The notes under the pieces: generated by a model | What the model was told of the DNA's origin: nothing | What the model saw: only the letters and a program-made list of their open reading frames with translations | Databases searched by the model: none | Part shown: positions 11,248-21,911 of the stretch, one piece after another | How positions within the stretch are numbered: position 1 is the stretch's first letter | How the letters are laid out: each line of letters begins with the position of its first letter | Made by a program: the position numbers and the translations under genes | Source of the DNA: Kingdonia uniflora | Lineage: Eukaryota; Streptophyta; Magnoliopsida; Ranunculales; Circaeasteraceae | Reading direction: 5' to 3' | Assembly (NCBI GenBank): GCA_014058105.1 | Contig: JACGCM010000882.1 | Span: 992,001 to 1,056,000 of the forward strand | Length of the DNA: 64,000 nucleotides

Positions 11248-12036
11248 CACTTTAACCTCATCAATTGAAGGGGTACTTGGTAAGGTTCATTTTCTCTTTG
11301 TCTGACACCGTTTTATAAAAAATATTAAGGTTCTGGCCTTTGATTGAGGGTCGGGTCAGACGTTTTGAAGATACTACTGAAGACGTCGACAATGGTATCT
11401 CCAATCTTGTTTCAGTTCTTCGTCCAAGTCCGGTCTTTGTTGCGAATTTTGGTAATATAATTCTTCTTCTGCAATAGAGGGTAGAAAAATGAAAAAAATT
11501 AGTGTTTTTGTCACCTTCTTTAAGCCATATCTCTTTAGACTTATCTCTCCACAATATTTCCTCTTGAGTAAGGGTACTGTTGAGCTCTAACTAAAGTTCT
11601 TGTTATTTACATGCACTGACGCGCGGGGGGGGGGGGGGCTTTTTGGATGCTGGTGATACGATCTCTAAGATTTTGGATTTTACAGGGAATATTACTAAAC
11701 ACATCATTGTTCCAAGAGTTTAACTTGTGCTTAGTCAATCTAATGTGATAGCTCCAAGCATTGTCAATTATGTTCTTACACCCAGGGTGATTTATCCAAG
11801 CAAATTGTAAGTGAAATTGCTTCAGGTGATTCTCAAAACTCGGGTCAATCTCTAAATGGATGGGAACATGGCCGAAAGTTGTCGAAACCAATAATCGGTA
11901 AGTTCAGGATAGAGGCCTTGGGAAAAGACAAATTCCAGGAGACGGATGCGATACCATAGCCAATTCTATGTTTGACAAGCTCAACAACCCTTTTCCTTTT
12001 GTTAGACTAGGTGAACCCGAATCTATTCAATAAAAG

Positions 12037-12466
12037 TAGGGGTGAGCAAAAAATCTAAGAAACTGAGAAACCGAACCAAACCGAACCGAACCGAACAAAA
12101 TGGTTTGGTTTTTGAGGCTTGGGGGTTTCGGTTTCTGCACAAGAGGAAGCGACAAAAACCGAACCGAAATGAGAATCAACATTATTAGTAAACAAAACTC
12201 TAAATGTATCTCAACCCTTCATTACTTTATATGTTTTTCATATATTAAAATACCAAATTGTAGTATTATCAATGAAATATTTGACTTAAACAATAATTTT
12301 ATTAATTTTGATGGAATGCAAACTAAGAAATCGAACTGCAATTCAGTTCGGTTTCAGTTTCAGTTTTTCATATTTATTTCAATTTGGTTTATAGTGTGGT
12401 CGATTTCGATTTCTAATTTTAGGAACGAAGTTTTCCAATAGTAAAAATCGACCCAGGCTCACCCTA
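12037..12466. mobile_element. hAT-like element with CCGAACCGAA arrays
   Basis: Starts TAGGGGTGAGCA and ends GGCTCACCCTA, an inverted pair. AACCGAAC and CGGTTT repeats lie next to both ends. The flanking 8-mers AATAAAAG and GGTAAAAA match at only five of eight positions, so the target duplication is decayed or the ends are off by a few bases. It forms the junction between the LINE and the FOLK promoter, ending about 90 bp before the FOLK start codon. Confidence 0.6.
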
Positions 12467-12558
12467 GGTAAAAAAATTAATCAAAACCGGACCAGAGAAT
12501 TAATCGCCACATGGCCATGGCAGTGTAAAAATCTACATTAGGATTACGTTGGAAACAA

Positions 12559-15500
12559 ATGGTTAACATGACAACAAGAAGTTGCTCCCTTAGTCTCTCC
12601 TTCTCTCCTAATTGGCGCTTCTCCAACAACAGGACCAAATTTGACCGGAATCTGATACACAAGTCAAATCCCCCCGTTTTCCGTCCGTTATACCCAAACT
12701 CCGATAAAAGCTTAACTGTCAGAACTCCCCGGAATCTGATGTCACTGACGGCAGCGTCTATGTTTCCGGCGAATCCGGTACTCAATGACTACTGTGTAGC
12801 TGGTCTTGCAGGTAGTGTTGCTCTTTCGCTGCTTCTGTTTTGGGGTGAAATTGCGAAACGAGGAGTGTTTGATCAGGTTCTTTGTTCTCACACATTTACA
12901 CTTATTAGTGTTTAGTTGGAATTTATTGAGAAATTCAGTGATGATTTGCACTTAGCTGAGTCTCTTTTTTGTACTAACTACTGATATTCAAAGTTGTAGA
13001 GTTTGCTTATTATAATCTGATATCGCGAAGAAATGTTGGATTGAAGTAAAAAAAATATATGGAGAGTGAGAAAATTAGGATTGAGAGAACCTAGAGAAAT
13101 GAAATTTTGATTTAGATATGTAGTAATGACGATGTGAAATAATCTCTATGTGCGTGCGCAACAGGATTTGTGCTGGTATCTCAAGGTCTCATTGAGAGTT
13201 GATGTTGAGAATCGAGGTAGCTAATCCCAATTCTAAGACAAGAACAATACACGGAATCGCCAATAGAGAAATCAACACGAGAACAATAAAGTAAATCACA
13301 CAAGTAAATTTACCTGGAGGAGGGAAGTGGAAAACCATTTTGGATAAAAAAAACTACTCCCCGCGAACAATCCACTAATCAATCAAAGGTTACAAACTCT
13401 CCAAGCTTCCTCGAGGCTTTAATGGAATCTCAAACCCTAGTTTTCTCTCTAGGATTAAACTCACATCATCATACCTAGAAAACACTCTAAGTATCCCTTA
13501 TATACTTGGGAAGACTTTACAAAAGTTAGAGCTCAAAAGTATGAATCACGAGGCAAGTAAACGATCAAAACTTAACTTGACAAAACTGGAATACGATGTC
13601 TATTTGAATAGAGAAATGTTCTATTCGAACATAACTTTTTTTGAGACATTTATTCGAATAGAGTCAATTTCTATTCGAACAGAGAGGTCCTCTCCTTGTT
13701 TGAACAGACTAAAGTCCTGTTCGAACAGAAATATCAAAAATCACCTGGGTGATCTTTTTACTTTCGTCTTTGACCTTCGTTCATCCTACGAACATAATGA
13801 ACTTCTACGAACACCAAATTCGAATTCATTATTCAACAATCTCCCACTTGAAATCGAATTTATCGTAACCCATCCAGACCTTAATAATGAATTGCTCACA
13901 CTACCCGGACCTTCAGTGCTTTGGAATAACCATGAAAGACCCACAAAAATTTACATGTCGTCAACTTTTGGAATGTCGCCACCTTCTTAAACATATCGGC
14001 CAAATTCACATCAGTATGAATCTTCTCAAGCTTTAACACACCGTCCTCGAGGTGCGAGTGAATATAATGGTATTAAATATCAATATGCTTGATCCTAAAG
14101 TGAAAAACTGCATTCTTCGCCAAGTGTATCACGCTTTGACTATTGTTATGCAACTTAGGAAGATGTTATTCCCTGCGGAGCTCTTTTATCAACCCTTTAA
14201 GCCAAACCAAATCCTTGTAAGCTTCCGTAGCCGCAACATATTCCTCCTTCGTCGTAGACAAAGCTACTATCTTCTGTAGCCTCGAAACCTAAGTAACTGC
14301 ACTGCTTTCCAATGTAAATACAAAGCCACTAGTGCTCTTCCGCCTATCAATGTCACCCGCCATATCAGAATCAACCAAACTCTGTAAGCATATTTGAGAA
14401 CTCCCATAACATAATGCCATATCTTGAGTCCCCTTTAGATACCTAAATATCCATTTTACAGCTCTCCAATGCTCCCTGCCTAGATTACTCATATGTCTAT
14501 TAACAATTCCCTCTGTATGGGTAATATTCAATCTCGTACAAATCATAGCGTACATAAGGCTACCAACTGTTAATGAATAAGGAACCTTCTACATCTTATT
14601 GCGATCCTTCTGCGTCTTCAGACAATACTGCTTTGACAATTTAAAGTGGCCTCTCAATGGTGTACTAACAACCTTAGAACCATTCATATTAAACCACTTA
14701 AGTACTTTGCCAATGTACTCAACCTGACATAACTTCAATTCTCGCCGCTTTCTATCTGGTGTAATACGCATACCAATAACTTGTTTTGCAGCACCCAAGT
14801 CCTTAATAAAAAACTCTCGGAAAACTGTTCCTTCAACTTGACAATTTTTTCCATGTCGGCACTTGCTACCAACATATCATCTACATACAGAAGTAGAATG
14901 ATATATGAGTTTCTCGTATTGTTGATAAAACAACAGTGATTCATATTACTTTTCGAAAAGCCATTTCTGACATGAACTGATCGAACATCAAATACCACTG
15001 CCTCGGTGTTTGTTTCAAACCATATAAGCTCTTCGTGAGCCTACACACTAGATCTTCTTTTCCTTTGTATACCCTTCTTGTTGCTTCATATAAATTTTTT
15101 CATCAAGATTATCGTGAAGAAATGTTGTCTTGATTTCAAGCTGCTCAAGATGTAAATCTTCAACTGTAATTATATTCATCATAACCCGAATAGTAGACAT
15201 CTTCACAACATGAGCAAAGATCTCACCAAAATCAATGCCTTCTTTTTGCTGAAAGCCCTTCACCACAAGTCTAGCCTTGAATCTATTTGAACCATCAGAT
15301 TCCTGCTTTAGTCTATATACCCACTTGTTGCGCAATGCTTTCTTTCCTTTTTGGCAACCGAACTAAGTCCTAAGTTTGATTTACTGACAATGACTGCATC
15401 TCATCATCCATATCAAGCTCCCACTTGCTCTTGGCTTCCCCGTCTAAAGCCTATTTGTAACTTTCCGGTTCACCACTATCTGTAAGTAACACGTGATGTA

Positions 15501-18500
15501 GGGAGTTAACGTACCTAGCCGGAGTTCTCGTGTTTCTCGGCTCCTTACGAATTACAATTGGAATGTTTAGATCATTAGGTTCCTCGTTTTGATCCGGTAC
15601 ATCGGACTCAATCACGACTTTTTCTTCAATCTTGCGAGAGGGTTTAAATTCAATATCGACACTTTCCACTGCTTCACTTCGATTCCTTTCCACAGGTACT
15701 ATGAAGTCTTTATACAAAATTTCCTCATTAAATATAACATTTCGGCTCCGGATGACTTTTTGATTCTTCGCATCCCAAAATCTATACCCAAACTCATCAC
15801 CATCATATCCAATGAATATGCACTTCATTGACTTTGCATCCAACTTGGTCCTTGTATCTAAAGTATCAAACGCATATGATGTACAACCGAAAATACACAA
15901 GTGTGAAAGGTTTACCTCTTTACCGGTCCATGTTTCTTCAGGCAATCCAAAATCCAAAGCCGCCGAGGGCCTTCTGTTACGCCGCTGTACTAATCACATC
16001 CGCGCAAAAATATTTTGGCAATCTTGCATTGAGTCTCATACTTATCGCTATCTTGTTTAAGGTTCGGTTCATGCATTCTACAACACTATTTTGCTGTGGT
16101 GTTCCAGGAATAGTCTTTTGCCGCCTAATCCCATTTGATGTGCAAAAGTCTTCAAACTCGTCACTACAGTACTTGCCCCCGTTATCCGACCTAAGACATT
16201 TCAGTTTCAAGCCGGTTTCAATTTTAACTAGAGCCTTCCACTTCTTGAACCTAACAAACACATCTGATTTGTTCTTCACAAAGTAGACCCACAGTTTACG
16301 AGTAGCGTTATCGATGAAAGTAGCATAATAATGAGAACCACCGAGAGAAAACACCCTGGTTGGCCCCCATTCATCTGTATGAACAAGATTCAGTTTTTCA
16401 GATTTTCTTGACTTTTCAGTTTTAACGAAACTAACCTTCTTATGTTTTGCAAGGCCACACTCTTCACAAAACTTAAGATCAACCTCGTCAAGACCCTCTA
16501 GCTTTCCCTTAGTAACCATCATCTTTATTCCTTTCTCACTCATGTGACCGAGCCGTAACCACCATCATGTACTTGTATCAATTCCCGAAGTAGTAGCACA
16601 AATAATGGAAATTGTGCCTTGCATTGTATACAACGTTCCTTGCCTTAATCCCCGAGCTACTACCATAACTCCCTTTGTGACCTTCATAAAATTATTAACA
16701 AAGGTGCTTACATATCCACTATCACCCGCCAATTGGCTAACCAATATAAGGTTACGTCCCAATTTAGGTACAAGTCGCACATTCTTCAAAATCAACGTCA
16801 CCCCCGAAGACAACTTCAGCTTAACGTTTCCTTTTCCTGTAATATTGCGTGTACTCTTGTCTACAAAGAAGACCACACCGAAGTCACATTTAACAATATT
16901 GGTTAGGAAACCTATGTTTGCAGTAGTATGGAATGAGGCACCCGAGTCAACTATCCATGACTCGTTAACATCTTCGCACGAAAGAAGCAAAGCCTCATCA
17001 GAACTAACCTCATCTGTGAGATTCATTGTATCTTTTTCATCGTTATGATCTTTCTTTCTTAGGAGAATTACAATCACGCCTGAAGTGACCATTCTTTTCA
17101 CAACTCCAACACCCCCCCCCCTCGACGGCTTAGACTTTCCCTTTGACTGTGAACGACCTCTTCCATTCTTTAGCCCCTTTCTAATGGACATCCCTCTCTC
17201 CTCGACGTTCAACGCATTGTCGCTTGAACTCGAAGAGGGTTCTAGAGTTTTACGCCTATTATCTTCTCTCATAATCAACGAAACTATGGTGCCAAATTTA
17301 ATTATTTCATTCTCCGATGAATTGCTCACTACAGTAATAAACCTTTCACCATTGGGCTTTTGGCCCACTGGTAGTTGTACCTCTCCACCTAGAGGGAGGT
17401 CGTGGGTTCAAAACCTCATGGGGTTGGAAACTCAAGGTTACGGATCCCTATATAAAACCGGCTTGCCTTGCAAAAAAAAAAAAAAAAACAAGTAATAAAC
17501 CTTTCCCGTTTCTCAGGCATCTGCCCCAAAAGTGCCCACACTCTCACCTCCTCGGTGAAAGTGTTTTTTACGGATTCTAACTGAGCATGAATTGTGTTGA
17601 ACTCACTAATGTGAGCTTGCACACTACCATTATTCTTCATCTTTAAAGTAAGCAATCGACGTAATAGATGTACATTATTTGCCCCGAAGGGTTCAAAGTA
17701 CATATAGGATAACGTCTTCATCAACCCCTTCGTTGTCGCAACTTTGGAGATCATATGTAGAATCTGAGATGATAGGGCCAATCTAATGGTTCCAAGCGCC
17801 TTGCGATCCAAGTGCGTCCACTTTGCAGCATCATGATCTGCCGACTTCATTTCAATCCCACCCAGTGGTAAGTCAAGATCTTTTTGATAAATATAGTCCT
17901 ATATCTGCATCTTCCACACTCCAAAATTCGATCCATTGAACTTCGTCATCTTCAATTTCTCTTCATCGGCCATCAGAGAACAATAAATTAAATCACACAA
18001 GTAAATTTACCCAGAAGGAAGTGGAAAACCCTTTCGGATGAAAAACCACTCCCCGCGAACAATCCACTAATCAATCAAAGGTTATAAACTCTCCAAGCTT
18101 CCTCGAAGCTTTAATGGAATCTCATACTCTAGTTTTCTCTCTAGGATTAAACTCACATCATCATACCTAGAAAACACTCTAAGTATCCATTATATACTTG
18201 GGAAGACTTTACAAAAGTTAGGGCTCAAAAGTATGAATTACGAGACAAACAAACGATCACAACTTAACTTGAAAAGGTTGTAATACGAGGTCTATTCGAA
18301 CATAACCTTTTCTGAGACATTTATTCGAATATAGTCAATTTCTATTCGAACATAATACGAGGTCTACCTTCATCTTTGACCCTCGTTTGTCCTACGAACA
18401 TAATGAACTTCCAAGAACACCAAATTCGAATTCATTACTCAACAGTTGAGACTTGAGAAGTTGAAAAGATAAACATTTTTGGAGATTGTTGAGATATATA

Positions 18501-20573
18501 TCCTACCACATTGGGCATATTAAGCATTGCACCTGAAAATATATGATCCTGAGACTACTCCTCTTATTGCCAATCGATTTTGAGATGGACCCTTCAATTC
18601 TAATAGAGATATTTTTTGTCTTAACCTCAATAAATTTGTTTAACATTACTTGGCTATCTTATGATACCAAATATGAGTTAGACTGCACGAATTCGTCTTG
18701 GCCATGGTCAAGGAAAATTTCTTGCTGGAGATTCTCCCCTTCGCTATTTGTTGAGGACTTTGAAAAAATGAAATGAGCGGAAGTTAGAAAGTCATGTTGT
18801 GGTAGAGGACGTACAGCTCATAAGACATCTTCAGTGTGTTGGTAATTACTATATTTTTTTTGAAGATACAAAGCAGTAATTGCTAAGTACCCTCATTCGC
18901 CATTGGGGATATATATTTTCTACTTTAGTATATATTATTGTTATTGCTCTTACTTTTGCTTGATTTCCTTTGTATGTTAATTGTTATTATATTCGGATTA
19001 TGAAAGAAGAGTTAAAGCCTTAAAGGTATAAGATAAGGGAAATGGGTCCGTCATGTTTATTTAGAGATTGGACATAAATGGTCTACCCTCGTAATTTTCC
19101 TGCATTCTAAAGTGGATTCTCTTATGCACATCATGATACTGAAGGACTTTAATTGAAATTATTTTCTTGGATTCTAAAGTGAACCATCGTTTTGCTTCAG
19201 TATAGTCCATAACTTACTACAGAATAAAACATTGTATAAAAATGATATCAAAGTCATCTTATTAACATAATTTATCTAAGACATTTGTGATCATGATGTT
19301 TTTTACTAAAAAAGAAAGAGAGAGATGTAGATACTAGATTCATGCCATTTTAACATCCTCGGCTTATTTTACTTGTAGAAAATGATCAGGAAGTTTGTGC
19401 ATATAAGTATTGGACTGGTTTTCATGCTTTTCTGGCCACTATTCAGGTAATCACAGGCCACGTGGTTAAAGAAAAGCCATATTGTCTTTCTAGTGAAGTG
19501 TTGCATGAATAATCTCTCCCTTGCCGTTGTAGTTATCGTCATGAGGCAGCCTATCTAGCAGCGCTAATTCCTGGCGTCAATATAATCCGGATGCTTCTAT
19601 TGGGGATGGGAATATGGAAAGATGAGGCCACTGTGAAGTCCATGAGCAGATTTGGAGATTACAGGTTACTATTTCTGAGGAATAACTAGGGTCCGTGCCC
19701 CCAGTTGACCTTTATTTGTGGTTAATTAGTTATCTCATTTTTTGTACTTACTTTTCTCGACAACTCTTCCAGAGAACTTTTGAAAGGTCCACTATACTAT
19801 GCCACCACAATAACCCTTGCTTCTGCTATTTACTGGCGCACATCCCCTATTGCAATTGCGTCAATCTGCAACCTTTGCGCTGGAGATGGTATTGTCTTTA
19901 CTTTGAGTAAACTTGAGTCTGGGTCAATTTGCTCAACTTTGTGCTAGTCTCAGAATTAAAATATTCAGCAATAGTTTGATATATCGGCTCATTTTCACGA
20001 AATTTGTTGGTGAACTTAATGAATTATAAGCTGGATATTACAATTGTAGGATACCATTATACACTACAATTCTTATAACAACGGAATTTTGACGTCAACC
20101 CAAACCAGTATCTAACTTCTCCGGAAGAATGAAAACAGTAGATAGTCGATTCAAACGTTGAAAACTCAACTGGTTTGTTTACATTTGTTTGCATATATTG
20201 ATTTCAGGCATGGCTGACATTCTAGGAAGGCGATTTGGAAGTGAGAAGCTTCCCTACAATAGAAACAAGTCCTACGTGGGTAGCATTGCAATGGCTACAT
20301 TCGGATTTATAGCATCTGTTGGGTAAATTTCTCAATTTTTTTACTTTCGAAAATTGAGTTGCAAATTTCTGTCGAGGATAATGGATGTTGTACAGGTACA
20401 TGCACTACTTCTCCTTATCCGGACTTGTTGAAGAAAGTTGGGGATTAGTTTTGCGCTTCCTCGTAGTGTCTCTATCTAGCGCAGTTGTGGAATCACTCCC
20501 TATTAGTGCTGAGCTTGATGACAACCTAACTGTTCCTTTGACTGCTCTACTGGTTGGCACTCTTCTCTTTTGA
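12559..20573 (+). CDS. FOLK: Farnesol (polyprenol) kinase, chloroplast-targeted, six exons
   Basis: Phosphorylates farnesol (and possibly geraniols or phytol-type alcohols) using a nucleoside triphosphate, salvaging prenyl alcohols. It belongs to the phytol/dolichol kinase family and is a plastid membrane protein. Exons are 12559-12876, 19379-19446, 19533-19664, 19773-19888, 20208-20322 and 20396-20573. All sites are GT-AG and phases agree, giving 308 residues, close to Arabidopsis FOLK (307 from memory). Residues 1-70 are S/R/N-rich, like a transit peptide. A hydrophobic segment follows (VALSLLLFWGEIA). Core motifs are KFVHISIGLVFMLFW, LLKGPLYYA, CNLCAGDGMADILGRRFG, KSYVGSIAMATFGF and VESLPISAELDDNLTVPL. 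Similarity to FOLK is clearly closer than to phytol kinase VTE5. Intron 1 is 6.5 kb because a copia element with a nested SINE lies in it. M1 or M4 (MTTRS) could be the start. No coding lesion was seen. Confidence 0.9.
13203..13838 (-). repeat. 3' LTR of copia-1, full length (636 bp)
   Basis: Begins TGTTGAGAATCG and ends TTCAACA. It contains a cluster of TTCGAA-type motifs (TATTCGAACA and variants) at about 13600-13740. It matches 17976-18444 over most of its length. Confidence 0.9.
14050..17975 (-). pseudogene. copia-1 gag-pol remnant
   Basis: Starting at the minus-strand MADEEKLKMTKFNG near 17970, gag text runs to about 17416. The SINE interrupts it at 17348-17490, and protease/GAG-pre text continues to 16565 (WIVDSGASFHTT near 16940). 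Integrase follows (16543-15977, with LVHTDEWGP and GTPQQNSVVE), then reverse transcriptase (15335-14589, with LLLYVDDMLV near 14895) and RNase H (14555-14289, with DSDMAGDIDRRKSTSGF). Several frameshifts and stops separate these blocks. No active polyprotein is possible. It runs antisense to the host gene FOLK. Confidence 0.85.
17348..17490 (+). mobile_element. tRNA-derived SINE inside copia-1
   Basis: A 143-bp insert with a pol III-like head: an A box around TGGTAGTTGTACC and a B box GTGGGTTCAAAACC, followed by a short body and a terminal A run. It is flanked by AGTAATAAACCTTTC at 17333-17347 and 17491-17505, a perfect 15-bp target duplication. The strand is set by the 3' A tail. It splits the gag region of copia-1. 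Confidence 0.92.
17976..18444 (-). repeat. 5' LTR of copia-1, truncated
   Basis: Lacks about 75 bp present at the start of the other LTR (TGTTGAGAAT through the bases before GAGAACAATAAA). It also lacks an internal block of about 100 bp with TTCGAACAG repeats. Because the element is on the minus strand, the missing end is the U5/primer-binding side. Confidence 0.85.
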
Positions 20574-21160
20574 TTCCACTTTGTCACTGACTGAAAGCCC
20601 TCGGTTCATGCATTGTTGTTGCATGTAGGATTAATCATGCAAATTTGGATTTAAGACTTGAAACACTATCAATCCAAGTCATTTATCCAATTCTGTTGTT
20701 GCAACTTGTAATTTTACAACGGTGTGCGAAATACAGCTTTCGAATCCACATTAGTCAGTGGGGTTTGACTATTTTGATAGAGATATTTTTCTTCAAAATT
20801 GAAACTAGTGATGATGATTACTAAGGCTCTTTTCGAGTTGAATGTGCACAACTTGTTTGTAATTGGTGTAATTTGATGGTGCACCCGAAGTCAAAATTGT
20901 GCAAACAAGCTAAGATGAAAATAAGTACAAAGAGGAATGATTCGTCCCCAACTTAATGCGGGATTATCTATAAATGAACATTGTTACATTTCCATTTCTC
21001 AAACTTCCATCACTTTCCTATGTTTTTCAACGCTTGAAACCTTATTCATTCAGGTTTAGTTTTTTGTGTCGAAGATACACTTTAGATTTCATTCATGAGC
21101 TCTCGAAATGAGAAAATGATAATACGCATAAAAAAAATAAAAAAAAATCATAAACATATA
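20574..21160. other. FOLK 3' flank and spacer
   Basis: AT-rich, with no coding potential seen. It contains the FOLK 3' UTR and, on the minus strand side, the upstream flank of nothing recognisable. An A-rich stretch precedes the tRNA gene. Because that gene is on the minus strand, the T-run it needs for pol III termination is the A tract at 21131-21147. Confidence 0.5.
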
Positions 21161-21234
21161 TGGCCCATGCAGGTCTCGAACCTGCGACCTTCGCGTTATT
21201 AGCACGACGCTCTAACCAACTGAGCTAATGGGCC
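21161..21234 (-). tRNA. tRNA-Ile (anticodon AAT)
   Basis: The minus strand reads GGCCCATTAGCTCAGTTGG onward and ends GACCTGCATGGGCCA, 74 nt without intron or encoded CCA. The acceptor stem GGCCCAT pairs with ATGGGCC. A box TAGCTCAGTTGG and B box GGTTCGAGACC are both good. The anticodon loop CTAATAA gives AAT. A T run just downstream (complement of 21131-21147) can terminate pol III. This is a normal nuclear tRNA gene. Confidence 0.95.
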
Positions 21235-21288
21235 ATGTTATACGTCAACTCCACTAAATTTTATCTAACGAACTTTCCATGGAAGAAC

Positions 21289-21297
21289 TATAAATAG
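21289..21297 (+). promoter_or_regulatory. TATA box of the LBD gene
   Basis: TATAAATAG lies 39 bp before the ATG at 21336. This leaves a very short 5' leader. It is the best TATA match in this spacer. Confidence 0.6.
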
Positions 21298-21335
21298 AGG
21301 ACAAATACAAAGAAACGGAGTCATTGAGTTGAGTC

Positions 21336-21824
21336 ATGGAGGGCCAACAAGAACACTCTCGTTCAGCATCTTCATGCGGAGCTTGCAAGTTCCTCAAGAG
21401 AAAATGTGTTCCCAAATGTATCTTCGCGCCTCACTTCCATTCCGACGAGCTCCCCAAGTTTGCCAAAGTTCATAAAGTTTTTGGAGCAAGTAATGTGAGT
21501 AAGATTCTTAGCAAAGTACCTGAAGAACTGCGGGCAGACACAGTTAGTTCTTTAGTTTATGAGGCTGAGGCAAGAGTTAGAGACCCCATCAATGGTTGCA
21601 TGGGGGACATGGTTCTCTTGGAGACAGAAAGGGTTCATCTTGAACACGAACTTGCCATTGCAAGAGCTCATCTTTCTAGCTGCATTGCCCCATCCACCCC
21701 ACCTTTCCTTGCTCTCCCGGACTCCGCTGGGTTGATGACCGAGATTACATCCAATCCTATTCCCTTTGAACTGCAACAACAATGGTCATCAAATATTTCT
21801 GACGGGACTCCATTTTCATTCTAG
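21336..21824 (+). CDS. LOB-domain (LBD/AS2-like) transcription factor
   Basis: A plant-specific DNA-binding regulator of organ boundary and lateral organ programmes, acting in the nucleus. This single-exon protein of 162 residues has all LOB elements. The C block is C-x2-C-x6-C-x3-C (CGACKFLKRKCVPKC, residues 14-28). The GAS block is FGASNVSKIL, followed by YEAEARVRDPINGC. The coiled coil L-x6-L-x3-L-x6-L is intact (LETERVHLEHELAIARAHL). This makes it a class I LBD, with C-block wording like the LBD16/18/20/29 group, though the exact orthologue is not certain. Its C-terminus is short. The start is fixed by the TATA box 39 bp upstream and an upstream stop. A LINE tail follows about 90 bp downstream. 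Confidence 0.92.
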   Translation: MEGQQEHSRSASSCGACKFLKRKCVPKCIFAPHFHSDELPKFAKVHKVFGASNVSKILSKVPEELRADTVSSLVYEAEARVRDPINGCMGDMVLLETERVHLEHELAIARAHLSSCIAPSTPPFLALPDSAGLMTEITSNPIPFELQQQWSSNISDGTPFSF

Positions 21825-21911
21825 CTCTCTCTGTAATAAAAAAAAATCTATCATTTCAATATGCTTCTAGAGCAACAGGTACATCGCTTGCACAAAAAAA
21901 CACTACTTTTT

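Larger units (their letters stand above)
6957..12036 (-). mobile_element. L1-type LINE, interrupted by hAT elements
   Basis: Read on the minus strand, the order fits a plant L1 element. Endonuclease-tail text lies near 12030-11880, then a linker including WRDKSKEIWLKEGDKNTNFFH (11554-11490). Reverse transcriptase spans the hAT insertion (about 11255 and 10028-9013). The thumb/connection follows (9023-8523), then a zinc-binding zf-RVT segment with CPRCIEEDESTTHV (about 8080), an RNase H-like segment (about 7690-7480), and an A-rich end at about 6957 after GTTTTTATT. It is disabled by stops, frameshifts and two insertions. The 5' end is missing where the hAT-like element at 12037 begins. A 14-G run (11625-11638) lies inside it. 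Confidence 0.85.
13203..18444 (-). mobile_element. Ty1/copia LTR retrotransposon (copia-1) in FOLK intron 1
   Basis: It is flanked by GTTGA on both sides (13198-13202 and 18445-18449), a perfect 5-bp target duplication. LTRs start TGTTGAGAAT and end CAACA. A purine-tract complement (ATCTCCCACTTG) follows the left LTR, so the element runs on the minus strand. Gag, protease, integrase, reverse transcriptase and RNase H text follow in that order from 17975 down to 14289, all in broken frames. The 5' LTR joins gag with no primer-binding site left. Confidence 0.9.

Noticed and set aside
11625..11638. Run of 14 G
   Set aside because: Simple homopolymer within a dead LINE, also a likely site of sequencing error.
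13541..13990. 149-residue open frame
   Set aside because: It runs antisense through the copia-1 LTR into non-coding DNA.
15828..16286. 152-residue open frame on the plus strand
   Set aside because: Shadow of the copia-1 integrase on the opposite strand.
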